A stretch of DNA of 64,000 bases from Paenarthrobacter sp. JL.01a (GTDB lineage: Bacteria; Actinomycetota; Actinomycetes; Actinomycetales; Micrococcaceae): NCBI RefSeq assembly GCF_025452095.1, contig NZ_CP104877.1, positions 2,604,001 through 2,668,000 on the forward strand. The letters are read 5' to 3'. Both the position numbers and the translations under genes were made by a program. Shown here one piece after another: positions 16,978-28,460 of the stretch. Numbering within the stretch: position 1 is the first letter of the stretch; each line of letters starts with the position of its first letter. The notes beneath the pieces were generated by a model, which made no database searches, was not told the DNA's origin, and saw only the letters and a program-made list of their open reading frames with translations.

Positions 16978-17022
16978 GAGCTCTCCACCGCGGCATCCCC
17001 CAATAGTCGCGGTGGAGAGCTC
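16978..17022. repeat. 15-bp perfect inverted repeat with 15-base loop
   Basis: GAGCTCTCCACCGCG at 16978-16992 is exactly complementary to 17008-17022. It lies between the IclR promoter and the 3' end of the short minus-strand gene at 17061. The minus-strand flank is AAAATGAATATA rather than a T-run, so a classic intrinsic terminator is not certain. Confidence 0.75.
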
Positions 17023-17060
17023 ATCCATTTCCGGACGCAGCCAGTGCCGGTTCGGTGGCG

Positions 17061-17351
17061 TCAAGCAGCCACAACCCCTTCGCCCCTCAGGCACCAGCCC
17101 CCTCCCGAGCCGTCACGCACCAATTCCCACGTGGCCAAAGCGGACCGGACGTTGTTACCCAAGCGCACCTGGACCTGCAGGACCTCAATATCCACGCGCC
17201 CGGCTCCCCGGGGCATCCGCCTGCGCTCCTCCCACCAGGGAATCCTTTCGAACCAGCGGACAGGTTCAACTGCAATCTTCCACTCCCGCCCTCCCCTGAC
17301 GACGACGGCAGGCTCACCGTGGGCTGTTGTGCGGATGTATACGTGCTCCAT
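17061..17351 (-). CDS. Small DUF6504-like protein
   Basis: This 96-residue predicted cytoplasmic protein has a W-rich core (GGREWKIAVEPVRWFERIPWWE) and a second half with VQVRLG and ATWELVRD. The pattern is like the short DUF6504 family of Actinobacteria, some members of which are encoded near translesion-polymerase genes. I am only moderately sure of that assignment. No such polymerase is nearby here. The minus-strand frame is preferred to two overlapping plus-strand frames because its sequence is protein-like, with conserved-looking Trp/Arg blocks. No good ribosome-binding site is visible. A tRNA terminator lies just upstream. Confidence 0.6.
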   Translation of the reverse strand: MEHVYIRTTAHGEPAVVVRGGREWKIAVEPVRWFERIPWWEERRRMPRGAGRVDIEVLQVQVRLGNNVRSALATWELVRDGSGGGWCLRGEGVVAA

Positions 17352-17420
17352 GGAAGGAAACCGTAGGGGGTAGGACTGACATTAAAAGGGTGCGGGATAT
17401 CCGCTCACAGGAAACAAAAA

Positions 17421-17446
17421 ACCCGCTTCCAAGGATGGAAGCGGGT
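17421..17446 (-). terminator. Terminator of tRNA-Val
   Basis: A 10-bp stem (17421-17430 with 17437-17446) with loop AAGGAT is flanked by six A on the left (T-run on the minus strand) and five T on the right, so it could work in both directions. It lies 11 bases past the tRNA 3' end. Confidence 0.88.
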
Positions 17447-17456
17447 TTTTCATTCG

Positions 17457-17529
17457 TGGGTCCTACCGGGATCGAACCGATGACATCCACGGTGTAAACG
17501 TGGCGCTCTACCAGCTGAGCTAAAGACCC
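17457..17529 (-). tRNA. tRNA-Val (anticodon TAC)
   Basis: The minus strand folds into a complete cloverleaf. The acceptor GGGTCTT pairs with AGGACCC, the D arm is AGCTCAGCTGGTAGAGC, the anticodon stem CCACG/CGTGG encloses TTTACAC (anticodon TAC), and the T arm carries GGTTCGATCC. The discriminator base is A, and CCA is not encoded. Confidence 0.97.
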
Positions 17530-17595
17530 AAATCGTTGTTTCCGCGCCCTTTATGTTCCTTAGCGCTTCAACCAACGAACAATGACTCTACATGA

Positions 17596-18552
17596 TCAAC
17601 CGCCGGAAACACCAATCGAGTCCCGGGCCTCGGGCAGGTCCGGCAAAACCCGTGCCAAGTAGCCCAAGGCACCACTGACTCCGAGTTCGAGTTTTACGGT
17701 CGCGAACCCATCTCCCCGGGTGCTGCCCCTGTTGATGATGACTACGGGCTTTTCTGCTTTCGAAGCATGGCGGACAAAGCGAAGACCGCTCTGCACCGTC
17801 AGCGACGACCCCGCCACCAAGAGTGCGTCAGCGTCGTCAACCATGGCATAGGCGCGCATGACACGATCCTTGGGGACGTTCTCGCCAAAGTAGACGAAGT
17901 CGGGCTTCAGGATGCCGCCACAGATGGGGCACACAGCCATGACGAACGACTTGATGAGCTCAGGATCTTCAACCGTCGCGTCGGCATCGGGTGCCATCTC
18001 GACCAGCCCGGATTCCACCGCGGCTTCCACAAAACCAGGATTGATCTCCTCCAGGATCGCCGCAATCAACTGCCGGCTGAAGGTATGTCCATGCGAAAGG
18101 CAGATCACTTGGTCGAAGCGACCATGCAGGTCAACGACGTTGACGCTTCCAGCGTCCTCGTGCAGCCTGTCAACGTTTTGGGTAATCAGGCCGGTCATCA
18201 GGCCCCGCCGTTCCATCAGGGCGACGGCGGCGTGGCCGGAATTGGGGTCGGCATGCCGGAGATGGGACCAACCAAGGTGGTTGCGCGCCCAGTAGCGACG
18301 CCTGTTGGCCTCGCTGCCGATGAATTCCTGGTACGTCATGGGGTTCCGCGGTGCAGACCCCGGCCCCCGGTAATCCGGAATGCCGGAATCCGTGCTCAAA
18401 CCGGCTCCAGTCAGCACTGCCAGGCGCTTGCCCTGCAGGACCTCCACAGCGGAACCAAGGGCTTCCTGCTCCGGAGGATCGAGTTGCACGTCAGCTACGG
18501 GCGCCATGCTGGCAAACCCCGTCATTCCGACTCCGTGCCCGGGGTTGGTCAT
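17596..18552 (-). CDS. Sir2-family NAD-dependent protein deacylase (sirtuin)
   Basis: This 318-residue sirtuin removes acyl groups from lysines with consumption of NAD. Motifs are TGAGLSTDSGIPDYR (residues 48-62), TQNVD (124-128), the catalytic His143 in DLHGRF, and GSSLTV. GIPDYR is typical of class II (SIRT4-like) sirtuins. The zinc site is altered: the first pair is C151-x-x-H154 instead of C-x-x-C, while C208/C211 remain. Its ATG overlaps the stop codon of the peroxiredoxin gene (ATGA), forming a coupled operon with the peroxiredoxin and DUF3052 genes. That linkage suggests a tie to redox stress, but this is inference. Confidence 0.9.
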   Translation of the reverse strand: MTNPGHGVGMTGFASMAPVADVQLDPPEQEALGSAVEVLQGKRLAVLTGAGLSTDSGIPDYRGPGSAPRNPMTYQEFIGSEANRRRYWARNHLGWSHLRHADPNSGHAAVALMERRGLMTGLITQNVDRLHEDAGSVNVVDLHGRFDQVICLSHGHTFSRQLIAAILEEINPGFVEAAVESGLVEMAPDADATVEDPELIKSFVMAVCPICGGILKPDFVYFGENVPKDRVMRAYAMVDDADALLVAGSSLTVQSGLRFVRHASKAEKPVVIINRGSTRGDGFATVKLELGVSGALGYLARVLPDLPEARDSIGVSGG

Positions 18553-19052
18553 GGCCTTTGATCCACCAACGAAGCCAACGCCCGCCGATACTCTGCGAAG
18601 TCCCTCGCTTTACCCCGCGGGTTGACCACGACGTATCGGACTATACCGGCGGCATCGATGATGAACGTGCCCCTCAACGCCATTCCACTGGCGTCGTCAA
18701 ACACTCCGTACTCCCGGGCGACAGCCCCGTGCGGCCAGAAGTCCGCCAGGAGATCGAAGTCAAAACCCTCGCGCTCCGCGTAGGCCCGCTGGGCGAACTT
18801 GCTGTCGACGGAAATTGCCAGCACGGTCGCGTTCGAATCCTTGAACTGGGCAATGTTGTCGCGGATCTCGCATAACTCACCGGTGCAGATGCCGGAGAAG
18901 GCAAAGGGGAAAAACACGACAACCACGTTGACGCCGCGGTAGTCCGACAAGCGCACCGGCTCACCGTATTGGTTCAGCAAATCGAAATCCGGCGCAGGCT
19001 GCCCTGCTTGGGGAACTCCGACCGAAGCCGGGGCCTGCTGGACTTCGGTCAT
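18549..19052 (-). CDS. ahpE: AhpE-type peroxiredoxin
   Basis: A 167-residue thioredoxin-fold peroxiredoxin that reduces hydroperoxides and peroxynitrite. The peroxidatic cysteine is Cys56 in FFPFAFSGIC, with Cys61 five residues on. Length and motifs fit the AhpE subfamily, which in M. tuberculosis is encoded in the same relative place (Rv2238c, beside a DUF3052 gene and aceE). It overlaps by 4 bases (ATGA) both the upstream DUF3052 gene and the downstream sirtuin gene, so all three are translationally coupled. Confidence 0.9.
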   Translation of the reverse strand: MTEVQQAPASVGVPQAGQPAPDFDLLNQYGEPVRLSDYRGVNVVVVFFPFAFSGICTGELCEIRDNIAQFKDSNATVLAISVDSKFAQRAYAEREGFDFDLLADFWPHGAVAREYGVFDDASGMALRGTFIIDAAGIVRYVVVNPRGKARDFAEYRRALASLVDQRP

Positions 19053-19468
19053 TTGTTCTTCTTGGGCACCAGGCGAGTGGCGCTCCAGTCCTTCGAAACT
19101 CCGGCGGAAGTCGTCAGGTGAAGGCCGGAGGTAGGTGCAGCGTCCTGGATGTCGGCGGGAGAAACATAGTTGTCCCTTCCCGACTTGGGTGTCAGGACCC
19201 AGACAACGCCGCCTTCTTTAAGCGTGGTCAACGAATCCATGAGGGCATCAACAAGGTCGCCATCGCCATCGCGCCACCAAAAAATGACTGCGTCAACGAC
19301 GTCGTGATCGTCTTCATCCAGCAATTCGGAGCCCGTGACATCTTCAATATCGTCACGCAAGTCGAAGTCGACGTCGTCGTCGTAGCCGAGCTCCTGAATC
19401 AGATCCCCATCTTTGAAACCCATTCGTTCCGCCACATTTACCGATGTGGCGGCGTCGGCCTCGCTCAC
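19049..19468 (-). CDS. DUF3052 family protein
   Basis: A 139-residue acidic protein with the DUF3052 signature: AERMGFKDGDLIQELGYDDD at the start, FWWRDGDGDLVD in the middle and WVLTPKSGRDNYVSP before the C-terminus. The function of the family is unknown; it is widespread in Actinobacteria and keeps this position next to ahpE and aceE. GTG 19468 is chosen because AAAGGAGGAAAC stands directly before it, one of the best ribosome-binding sites in the window. Its stop overlaps the peroxiredoxin start (ATGA). It is divergent from aceE. Confidence 0.9.
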   Translation of the reverse strand: MSEADAATSVNVAERMGFKDGDLIQELGYDDDVDFDLRDDIEDVTGSELLDEDDHDVVDAVIFWWRDGDGDLVDALMDSLTTLKEGGVVWVLTPKSGRDNYVSPADIQDAAPTSGLHLTTSAGVSKDWSATRLVPKKNK

Positions 19469-19876
19469 GTTTCCTCCTTTGAAGTGACTTCCATTACTAA
19501 CAGCCAACACCCTTTGGGCGCGTGCTTCAAGCTATTGTCCCTGCAGGAGGGCACATTCCGCACCATCGACGGCGTTTGGAGCCCTTGGCGGGGGCGTGCT
19601 TTGCGTCACGCAGGCCGTTTGGATGTGACATACAACGCCCTGCGGGGGCTGCGGCTACGCATAGCGGCGCAGTGAAAGCTAGAGTGGCCATGAGCGCTAT
19701 GGCTGCAGGGCGATCGCCCCGCAGAATTCTACTGGGCAGCCAGGCGCTCACAAGACCTGCCCGGCGCATCCGACCGGGCTGTTGAAACCGAGATGTCGCA
19801 CACGACGCGTTCACGACGGGCAGTCACCCTGCCGGACTTGAGGCGCCGATGGATGCGCCAATAAGGAAGGTTGGAC
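19469..19876. other. Gene-free divergent promoter region (DUF3052 / aceE)
   Basis: These 408 bp contain no convincing gene: short open frames on both strands lack a ribosome-binding site and recognisable sequence. The region must hold the divergent promoters of the DUF3052-ahpE-sirtuin operon and of aceE. I see no clear operator or riboswitch in it. Confidence 0.6.
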
Positions 19877-22627
<2,751 letters not shown>

Positions 22628-22664
22628 GTCCTTCCGGGACGTCACGCGTCACCAGCACTATCCG

Positions 22665-22707
22665 CGACGGCGGTCCTCACCAAAGGTGGGGGCCGCCGTC
22701 GGGCTTT
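22665..22707 (+). terminator. Intrinsic terminator of aceE
   Basis: A 17-bp stem (22665-22681 with 22685-22701, two G-U pairs) with loop AAA is followed by GGCTTTT. It starts 38 bases after the aceE stop. Confidence 0.85.
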
Positions 22708-22808
22708 TAAGCGCTCTGCGGGCGGTCGGGCCGAAGGTGACGGCGACAAGGCGAGTTGTAGCCTTCGCACAAATGGAGCTTCCCACCGCTGGGCCGTATG
22801 CTCGTTCC

Positions 22809-24053
22809 ATGGCAGAGCCCACCAAAACAACTTCAAAGCGCAAGGCAGCGCCCCAGGCATTGTCGCCGGAAAAGGCGGAAACCCTTCGGCAGCTCCGCGC
22901 CAACGTCGGGCAACTGTCCACCAGCACGATGCGCCAGCTGGAGAAGTCGCTCCCCTGGTACAGCCGCCTGAGCTCCGACGAGCGCTCCGCGCTGGGCCTG
23001 GTGGCGCAGAACGGAATCGCCGCCTTCGTCACCTGGTACGAGCGCCCCAGTTCGCCGTCCTGGATCCTTACCGATGTCTTCGGCAACGCCCCTACCGAGC
23101 TCACCCGCTCCATCAGCCTGCAGAAGGCCCTGCAACTGATCCGGATCGTAGTTGAGGTGGTCGAGGACCAAGTGCCCGTCATAGCACCGGAATCCGACCA
23201 GCCTTCCTTGCGTGAAGCTGTCCTGCGCTACTCCCGTGAGGTGGCGTTCGCCGCCGCGGATGTCTATGCACGCGCAGCGGAGTCACGCGGCTCCTGGGAT
23301 ACACGCCTTGAAGCGCTGATAGTTGACGCCATTCTCCGGGGCGAGAACACCGACGCCCTGCGGTCCCGGATAGCGGCCCTCGGCTGGAAAGCGCAGGAGC
23401 GGTTTACCGTCATGGTGGGCAATTCCCCGTCCGAACCCAGCGCGAGCTACGTCAGCGAACTGCGCCGCACTGCGGGCCGGTTCGCCGAGGACGCGCTGGT
23501 GGGTATCCAAGGTGACCGCCTCATCCTTATCCTTGGCGGGGTGCAGGACCGGGACACGGCCTACCTGAAGCTCAGTGAACTCTTCGCGCCGGGTGCGGTG
23601 GTGTATGGCCCTGAAGCCGGCTCCCTGCTTGAAGCGAGCAGCTCCGCGCAAGCTGCGTTCGCGGGCCTGACCGCAGCCCGTGCGTGGCCCTCCGCCCCCC
23701 GACCTGTTGCCGCCGATGATCTCCTTCCGGAGCGCGTGGTTTCCGGTGATGACGCTGCCCGGCGATCCCTCATCAAGAACATCTACCGGCCCCTGCTGGC
23801 GGCCTCCAACGGCCTCGTGGAGACTCTCGGGACGTACCTTGAATTGGGACATTCGCTGGAAGCAACGGCCCGGGAACTGTTCGTCCACGCCAACACGGTG
23901 CGCTACCGTTTGAAGCGTGTCTGCGACGTGACAGGCTGGGATCCGCTGCTTCCGAGGGAGGCGTTTGTGCTGCAGACCGCCCTGGTTGTGGGACGGCTGT
24001 CGGCCCCGCCAAAAGCCGTTCCCGAACGTCATGCGTCACGTTCACAGAACTGA
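22809..24053 (+). CDS. PucR/CdaR-type regulator of fatty acid synthesis (FasR/MabR-like)
   Basis: This 414-residue protein has a central GGDEF-like/CdaR region and a C-terminal PucR helix-turn-helix (LGHSLEATARELFVHANTVR, then YRLKRV). It sits directly before fabD-fabH-acpP-fabF. In the same position, Streptomyces FasR activates the fab genes and M. tuberculosis Rv2242 (MabR) controls the FAS-II operon. The role as fab regulator is therefore strongly suggested by family and context, not demonstrated here. ATG 22809 (MAEPTKTT) is preferred to upstream in-frame starts because conserved sequence begins after it. The gap to fabD is 88 bases and probably holds its target promoter. Confidence 0.88.
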   Translation: MAEPTKTTSKRKAAPQALSPEKAETLRQLRANVGQLSTSTMRQLEKSLPWYSRLSSDERSALGLVAQNGIAAFVTWYERPSSPSWILTDVFGNAPTELTRSISLQKALQLIRIVVEVVEDQVPVIAPESDQPSLREAVLRYSREVAFAAADVYARAAESRGSWDTRLEALIVDAILRGENTDALRSRIAALGWKAQERFTVMVGNSPSEPSASYVSELRRTAGRFAEDALVGIQGDRLILILGGVQDRDTAYLKLSELFAPGAVVYGPEAGSLLEASSSAQAAFAGLTAARAWPSAPRPVAADDLLPERVVSGDDAARRSLIKNIYRPLLAASNGLVETLGTYLELGHSLEATARELFVHANTVRYRLKRVCDVTGWDPLLPREAFVLQTALVVGRLSAPPKAVPERHASRSQN

Positions 24054-24141
24054 ACCGTTGTAGACTTCCTACAAACTGACCCAGTGAGCTTGGTGTACCA
24101 AAACACCAGTGGATCACGTGGCAATTTGGAAAGCTGGATAC

Positions 24142-25071
24142 GTGCTTGCAATCGTCTGCCCTGGACAGGGCTCCCAGACCCCCGGATTTTTGGCCCCTTG
24201 GCTGGAACTCCCCTCCGTCGAAGGCCAAGTGGCCGCCCTGAGCGAGATCGCAGGCATTGACCTCAAGGCCCATGGCACCACCTCCGATGAAGAGACCATC
24301 AAGGACACTGCCGTCGCACAGCCGCTGATCGTCGCGGCGGGCCTTGTGGCCGCGCAGTCCCTGTTCGACGTCGAGTTGAGCACCCTGCCGGTCATTCTGG
24401 CCGGCCACTCCGTTGGTGAAATCACGGCATCCGCCCTTGCCGGCGTCCTCACCGAATCCGAGGCCATGACCTTCGTCCGCGAACGCGCCAACAGCATGGC
24501 CGCCGCAGCAGCAGTGACCCCCACCGGCATGAGCGCTGTAGTGGGCGGCGATCCCGCCGAGGTCCTGGCGGCAATTGAAGCCTCCGGCGCCACCCCCGCC
24601 AACGTCAACGGCGCCGGCCAGACCGTCGCCGCGGGAACCTTCGAGCAGCTCAAGGCCCTTGCGGACAACCCGCCCGCGAAAGCGCGTGTGATTCCGCTCA
24701 AGGTCGCCGGCGCTTTCCACACCTCCCACATGGCCCCCGCGGTCAGCGCCCTCGAAGCCCTCAAGCCTTCGCTGTCGCCGCAGAGCCCTTCGGTGCCCCT
24801 GCTGTCCAACTACGACGGCAAGGAAGTCACGGACGGCCCTGCCGCCGTCGAAAGCCTGATCGCCCAGGTATCCCGACCCGTCCGCTGGGACCTGTGCATG
24901 GAAACACTGGTGGAGCGCGGCGTTACCGGCGTCATTGAGCTTGCACCGGCCGGCACCTTGGCCGGACTGGCCAAGCGCGGGATGCCCGGCGTGAAGACCG
25001 TCGCAGTCAAAACCCCGGACGACCTGTCCGCGGCTCTCGCACTCTTTGCTGAACTGGAGGGACAGGCATGA
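24142..25071 (+). CDS. fabD: Malonyl-CoA:ACP transacylase
   Basis: FabD moves malonyl from CoA to acyl carrier protein to supply fatty acid elongation. The 309-residue protein starts MLAIVCPGQGSQTPGF, has the nucleophile Ser90 in GHSVGE and the catalytic histidine in GAFHTSHM. GTG 24142 is chosen because the family begins at this point; GTG 24109 would add 11 unrelated residues. First gene of fabD-fabH-acpP-fabF, with an ATGA overlap into fabH. Confidence 0.95.
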   Translation: MLAIVCPGQGSQTPGFLAPWLELPSVEGQVAALSEIAGIDLKAHGTTSDEETIKDTAVAQPLIVAAGLVAAQSLFDVELSTLPVILAGHSVGEITASALAGVLTESEAMTFVRERANSMAAAAAVTPTGMSAVVGGDPAEVLAAIEASGATPANVNGAGQTVAAGTFEQLKALADNPPAKARVIPLKVAGAFHTSHMAPAVSALEALKPSLSPQSPSVPLLSNYDGKEVTDGPAAVESLIAQVSRPVRWDLCMETLVERGVTGVIELAPAGTLAGLAKRGMPGVKTVAVKTPDDLSAALALFAELEGQA

Positions 25072-26129
25072 GCACCCCGGTACTGAACAAGGCCGCCGTC
25101 AATGAGAACGCCCGCATCCTGGGTATCGGGGCGTACCGCCCGGACGTCATTGTCACCAACGAGGACGTGTGCCAGTGGATCGATTCCTCGGATGAATGGA
25201 TCCGCCAGCGGACCGGCATCATCACCCGCCACCGCGCGGCGGAGGATGTCAGCGTCATCGACATGGCCGAAGGGGCAGCCCGGGAAGCACTGGCCCAGGC
25301 AGGCATCGAAGCGTCACAGCTTGGGGCCGTCATTGTCTCCACAGTTACCCACCCCTACGCGACGCCCTCCGCAGCAGCTGCGTTGACCGACCGCTTGGGC
25401 GCAACGCCGGCACCCGCCTTTGATATCTCTGCCGCCTGTGCCGGGTACTGCTACGGCGTTGCCCAGGCTGATGCATTGGTCCGCTCCGGCGCGGCCGAGT
25501 ACGTGCTGGTGGTAGGCGCCGAAAAGCTCTCGGATGTCATCGACAACCACGAGCGCACCATCTCGTTCCTCCTGGGTGACGGAGCCGGCGCCGTCGTCGT
25601 TGGCCCCTCCGACACACCCGGTATCGGCCCCTCCGTATGGGGCTCCGACGGCAGCAAGTGGGACGCCATCGGCATGACCCACTCCCTTGAAGACGTCAAG
25701 AAGCTCGGCGAGTCCGCCAGGCACTCCGACGAAATTGATGACCCCGCCATCCTTTCGGCAACCCAGGATGTGTGGCCTACCCTGCGTCAGGACGGCCAGA
25801 CCGTCTTCCGCTGGGCGGTATGGGAGATGGCCAAGGTAGCCCAACAGGCATTGGACGCTGCAGGCATCGAAGCCAGTGACCTTGCTGCGTTCGTTCCCCA
25901 CCAGGCGAACATGCGCATCATTGATGAGATGGTGAAGAAGCTCAAGCTCCCCGAGTCTGTGGTGATCGGCCGCGATATCGCCCAAGCCGGAAACACGTCT
26001 GCTGCCTCCATCCCTTTGGCAACGCACCGCTTGCTCCAGGAGAACCCTGGCTTGAGTGGCGGCCTTGCCCTGCAGATCGGCTTCGGCGCCGGCTTGGTCT
26101 TCGGCGCACAGGTTGTCGTCCTGCCGTAG
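25068..26129 (+). CDS. fabH: 3-oxoacyl-ACP synthase III
   Basis: FabH starts fatty acid synthesis by condensing an acyl-CoA primer with malonyl-ACP; in Actinobacteria it usually accepts branched primers. The 353-residue protein has Cys124 in DISAACAGYCYG, His in FVPHQANMRI and Asn in AGNTSAAS, forming the Cys-His-Asn triad. Its ATG overlaps the fabD stop (ATGA). The N-terminus is ~14 residues longer than the E. coli enzyme. Confidence 0.95.
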   Translation: MSTPVLNKAAVNENARILGIGAYRPDVIVTNEDVCQWIDSSDEWIRQRTGIITRHRAAEDVSVIDMAEGAAREALAQAGIEASQLGAVIVSTVTHPYATPSAAAALTDRLGATPAPAFDISAACAGYCYGVAQADALVRSGAAEYVLVVGAEKLSDVIDNHERTISFLLGDGAGAVVVGPSDTPGIGPSVWGSDGSKWDAIGMTHSLEDVKKLGESARHSDEIDDPAILSATQDVWPTLRQDGQTVFRWAVWEMAKVAQQALDAAGIEASDLAAFVPHQANMRIIDEMVKKLKLPESVVIGRDIAQAGNTSAASIPLATHRLLQENPGLSGGLALQIGFGAGLVFGAQVVVLP

Positions 26130-26245
26130 ACCTGGACCGGCCACGGCGGCCTCCAGCCAACTGAATATTCCTGACAAACCCAAACCGTAACCGCGGTTTG
26201 CCCCCTTTCCGGCAGCAGCCGGTACAACAAGAAAAGGAGCCAACA

Positions 26246-26491
26246 ATGGCTAGCAACGAAGAGATCCTGGCCGGCCTGGCTGAAATCGTCAACGAAGAGA
26301 CCGGCCTTGCCACCGAAGCCGTCGAGCTCGACAAGTCCTTCACCGAGGACCTGGACATCGACTCCATCTCCATGATGACCATCGTCGTCAACGCTGAAGA
26401 GAAGTTCGGCGTCCGCATCCCCGACGAAGAGGTCAAGAACCTCAAGACCGTCGGCGACGCCGTCAGCTTCATCGCGAACGCTCAGGCCTAG
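26246..26491 (+). CDS. acpP: Acyl carrier protein
   Basis: An 81-residue acidic four-helix carrier protein that holds growing acyl chains on a phosphopantetheine arm. The arm attaches at Ser40 in the DLDIDSISMM motif. ATG 26246 has AAAAGGAGCC upstream. The 116-base gap after fabH is longer than other gaps in the cluster and may carry an extra promoter, which would fit the high demand for ACP. Confidence 0.96.
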   Translation: MASNEEILAGLAEIVNEETGLATEAVELDKSFTEDLDIDSISMMTIVVNAEEKFGVRIPDEEVKNLKTVGDAVSFIANAQA

Positions 26492-26618
26492 TCCTGACAC
26501 CAGCTGTGCCGGGCCGGGGCGCCAGTCCCTGCCCGGCACAGCCGCAATAACGCCCAAAGTTTTCCTGCCGCCCGCGCTGACCGCGAACGGGACGGCTGAT
26601 CCGACAGAGAGTGATCAC

Positions 26619-27854
26619 ATGGCACGCAAAGTAGTCATAACCGGCTTGGGGGCCACCACTCCCATCGGCGGCGACGTACCCACAATGTGGCAGAACGCGC
26701 TGAAAGGGGTCTCCGGCGCCCGTACCCTCGAAGATGAGTGGGTCGCCAAGTACGACCTCCCCGTCCACTTTGCTGCCAGGTGCTCCACGCCTGCCCTGGA
26801 TGTCCTGAGCCGGGTTGAGGCCAAGCGGATGGACCCGTCCACGCAGTTTGGCGTCATCGCCGCCCGCGAAGCATGGTCCGACGCCGGAATCGGGGAGATC
26901 GACCACGACCGCCTGGCCGTGGCTTTTGCTACCGGAATCGGCGGCGTCTGGACTCTCCTGGATGCCTGGGACACCCTCCGAGACAAGGGCCCGCGCCGGG
27001 TCCTGCCCATGACCGTCCCCATGCTCATGCCCAACGGCGTAGCAGCTGCCGTCAGCCTCGACCTCGGAGCACGCGCCGGTGCCCACACGCCGGTTTCCGC
27101 TTGCGCATCCGGAACTGAAGCCCTTCACCTTGGATTGGACCTGATCCGGTCCGGCAAGGCGGACGTAGTGGTATGTGGTGGCGCCGAAGCGGCTATCCAC
27201 CCGATGCCCTTGGCCGCTTTCTCTTCCATGCAGGCTCTGTCCCGCCGCAATGACGAGCCCGAGCGCGCCTCCCGCCCGTACGACACCGACCGTGACGGCT
27301 TCGTCATGGGTGAAGGTGCCGGCGCCTTGGTCCTGGAGGCCGAGGAACACGCCATCGCACGCGGCGCCCGTATCTACGCGGAACTCGCCGGAACATCGGT
27401 GACGGCGGATGCCTACCACATCACCGCCCCGGACCCCGAGGGCCTGGGTGCCACCAGGGCCCTGAAGGCCGCAATGTTCGATGGCCGGATCCAGGCCGAG
27501 GACGTTGTGCACGTCAACGCGCACGCCACCTCAACCCCGGTAGGCGACAAGCCCGAGTACACAGCCCTCCGCGCTGCCCTGGGAACCCACGTGGACAACG
27601 TCGCGGTCTCCGCAACGAAGTCTCAGATGGGCCACCTCCTGGGTGCTTCAGGCGCCGTTGAGGCCGTGCTCACGGTGCTCGCCGTCTATGAACGCAAGGC
27701 TCCGGTCACCATCAACCTCGAGAACCAGGATCCCGAGATCCCCCTCGACGTCGTAACCTCCGTCCGCGACCTTCCGGCCGGAGACATCGTAGCGCTGAGC
27801 AACTCGTTCGGTTTCGGTGGACACAACGCAGTCATTGCAGTGCGAAACGTCTGA
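26619..27854 (+). CDS. fabF: 3-oxoacyl-ACP synthase II
   Basis: FabF condenses malonyl-ACP with acyl-ACP during chain elongation. The 411-residue protein has Cys162 in VSACASGTEA and the two histidines in VNAHATSTPVGD and SQMGHLLGASGA. It ends the fab cluster and is followed by a terminator and the convergent DUF3145 gene. Start ATG 26619. Confidence 0.96.
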   Translation: MARKVVITGLGATTPIGGDVPTMWQNALKGVSGARTLEDEWVAKYDLPVHFAARCSTPALDVLSRVEAKRMDPSTQFGVIAAREAWSDAGIGEIDHDRLAVAFATGIGGVWTLLDAWDTLRDKGPRRVLPMTVPMLMPNGVAAAVSLDLGARAGAHTPVSACASGTEALHLGLDLIRSGKADVVVCGGAEAAIHPMPLAAFSSMQALSRRNDEPERASRPYDTDRDGFVMGEGAGALVLEAEEHAIARGARIYAELAGTSVTADAYHITAPDPEGLGATRALKAAMFDGRIQAEDVVHVNAHATSTPVGDKPEYTALRAALGTHVDNVAVSATKSQMGHLLGASGAVEAVLTVLAVYERKAPVTINLENQDPEIPLDVVTSVRDLPAGDIVALSNSFGFGGHNAVIAVRNV

Positions 27855-27898
27855 AGCAGGCTCGGTTAGTCCGAGGGTTATTGCCTTGACATGAAGAA

Positions 27899-27920
27899 GG
27901 CCCCACCATCCGGTGGGGCC
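27899..27920. terminator. Terminator between fabF and DUF3145
   Basis: An 8-bp GC-rich stem (27899-27906 with 27913-27920) around CATCCG lies between two convergent genes. A-rich bases precede it and CTCTTC follows it, so it may serve both. Confidence 0.75.
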
Positions 27921-27956
27921 CTCTTCATTGCTATGGGGTACTGCTTGGCTGGACTG

Positions 27957-28460
27957 TCAGCCCACTTGGTGCAGCCAGCGTACGGGGGCGCCTTCGGCAG
28001 CATGCCGGAATGGCTCGAGTTCTTCATCCCACGCCTCACCCAAGGCCAGGGACAACTCGTGGTAAACGGCCGAAGGATCTCCGGCACCGGATTCATACGC
28101 GTAACGGATGCGGTCTTCGGTCACCATGATGTTGCCGTGCACATCGGTCACGGCATGGAAAATGCCGAGCTCGGGCGTGTGCGACCAGCGGGCACCGTCG
28201 ACACCCTGGCTGGGTTCCTCGGTAACCTCGTAGCGCAGATGCGCCCAGCCCCGAAGAGCCGACGCCAGTTGTGCCCCGGTTCCTGGAGCACCGGTCCAGG
28301 AAAGCTCAGCCCGGAACATTCCGGGCGCGGCAGGTTGAGGGGTCCACTCAAGATCGGTCCGCTTATCCACGACCGATCCAATGGCCCACTCGACATGCGG
28401 GCAAAGTGCAGTCGGGGCCGAGTGCACGAACAAGACACCGCGGGTTGTTGCAACAGACAT
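27957..28460 (-). CDS. DUF3145 domain-containing protein
   Basis: A 167-residue soluble protein matching the actinobacterial DUF3145 family (TRGVLFVHSAPTALCPHVEW at the N-terminus, SHTPELGIFHAVTDVHGNI in the middle, WDEELEPFRHAAEGAPV at the end). Function is unknown, but the gene is frequently next to the fab cluster as here. ATG 28460 (MSVATTRG) is used; 28472 is an in-frame alternative. The 237 bp between it and the xerC stop hold no recognised feature. Confidence 0.88.
   Translation of the reverse strand: MSVATTRGVLFVHSAPTALCPHVEWAIGSVVDKRTDLEWTPQPAAPGMFRAELSWTGAPGTGAQLASALRGWAHLRYEVTEEPSQGVDGARWSHTPELGIFHAVTDVHGNIMVTEDRIRYAYESGAGDPSAVYHELSLALGEAWDEELEPFRHAAEGAPVRWLHQVG

Noticed and set aside
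17055..17373. Two plus-strand frames overlapping the DUF6504-like gene
   Set aside because: Pro/Ser/Arg-rich sequence typical of antisense frames; the minus-strand protein is far more protein-like.
19522..19814. Small open frames in the DUF3052/aceE intergenic region
   Set aside because: They overlap each other on opposite strands, lack ribosome-binding sites and encode Arg/Ala-rich sequences without family features.
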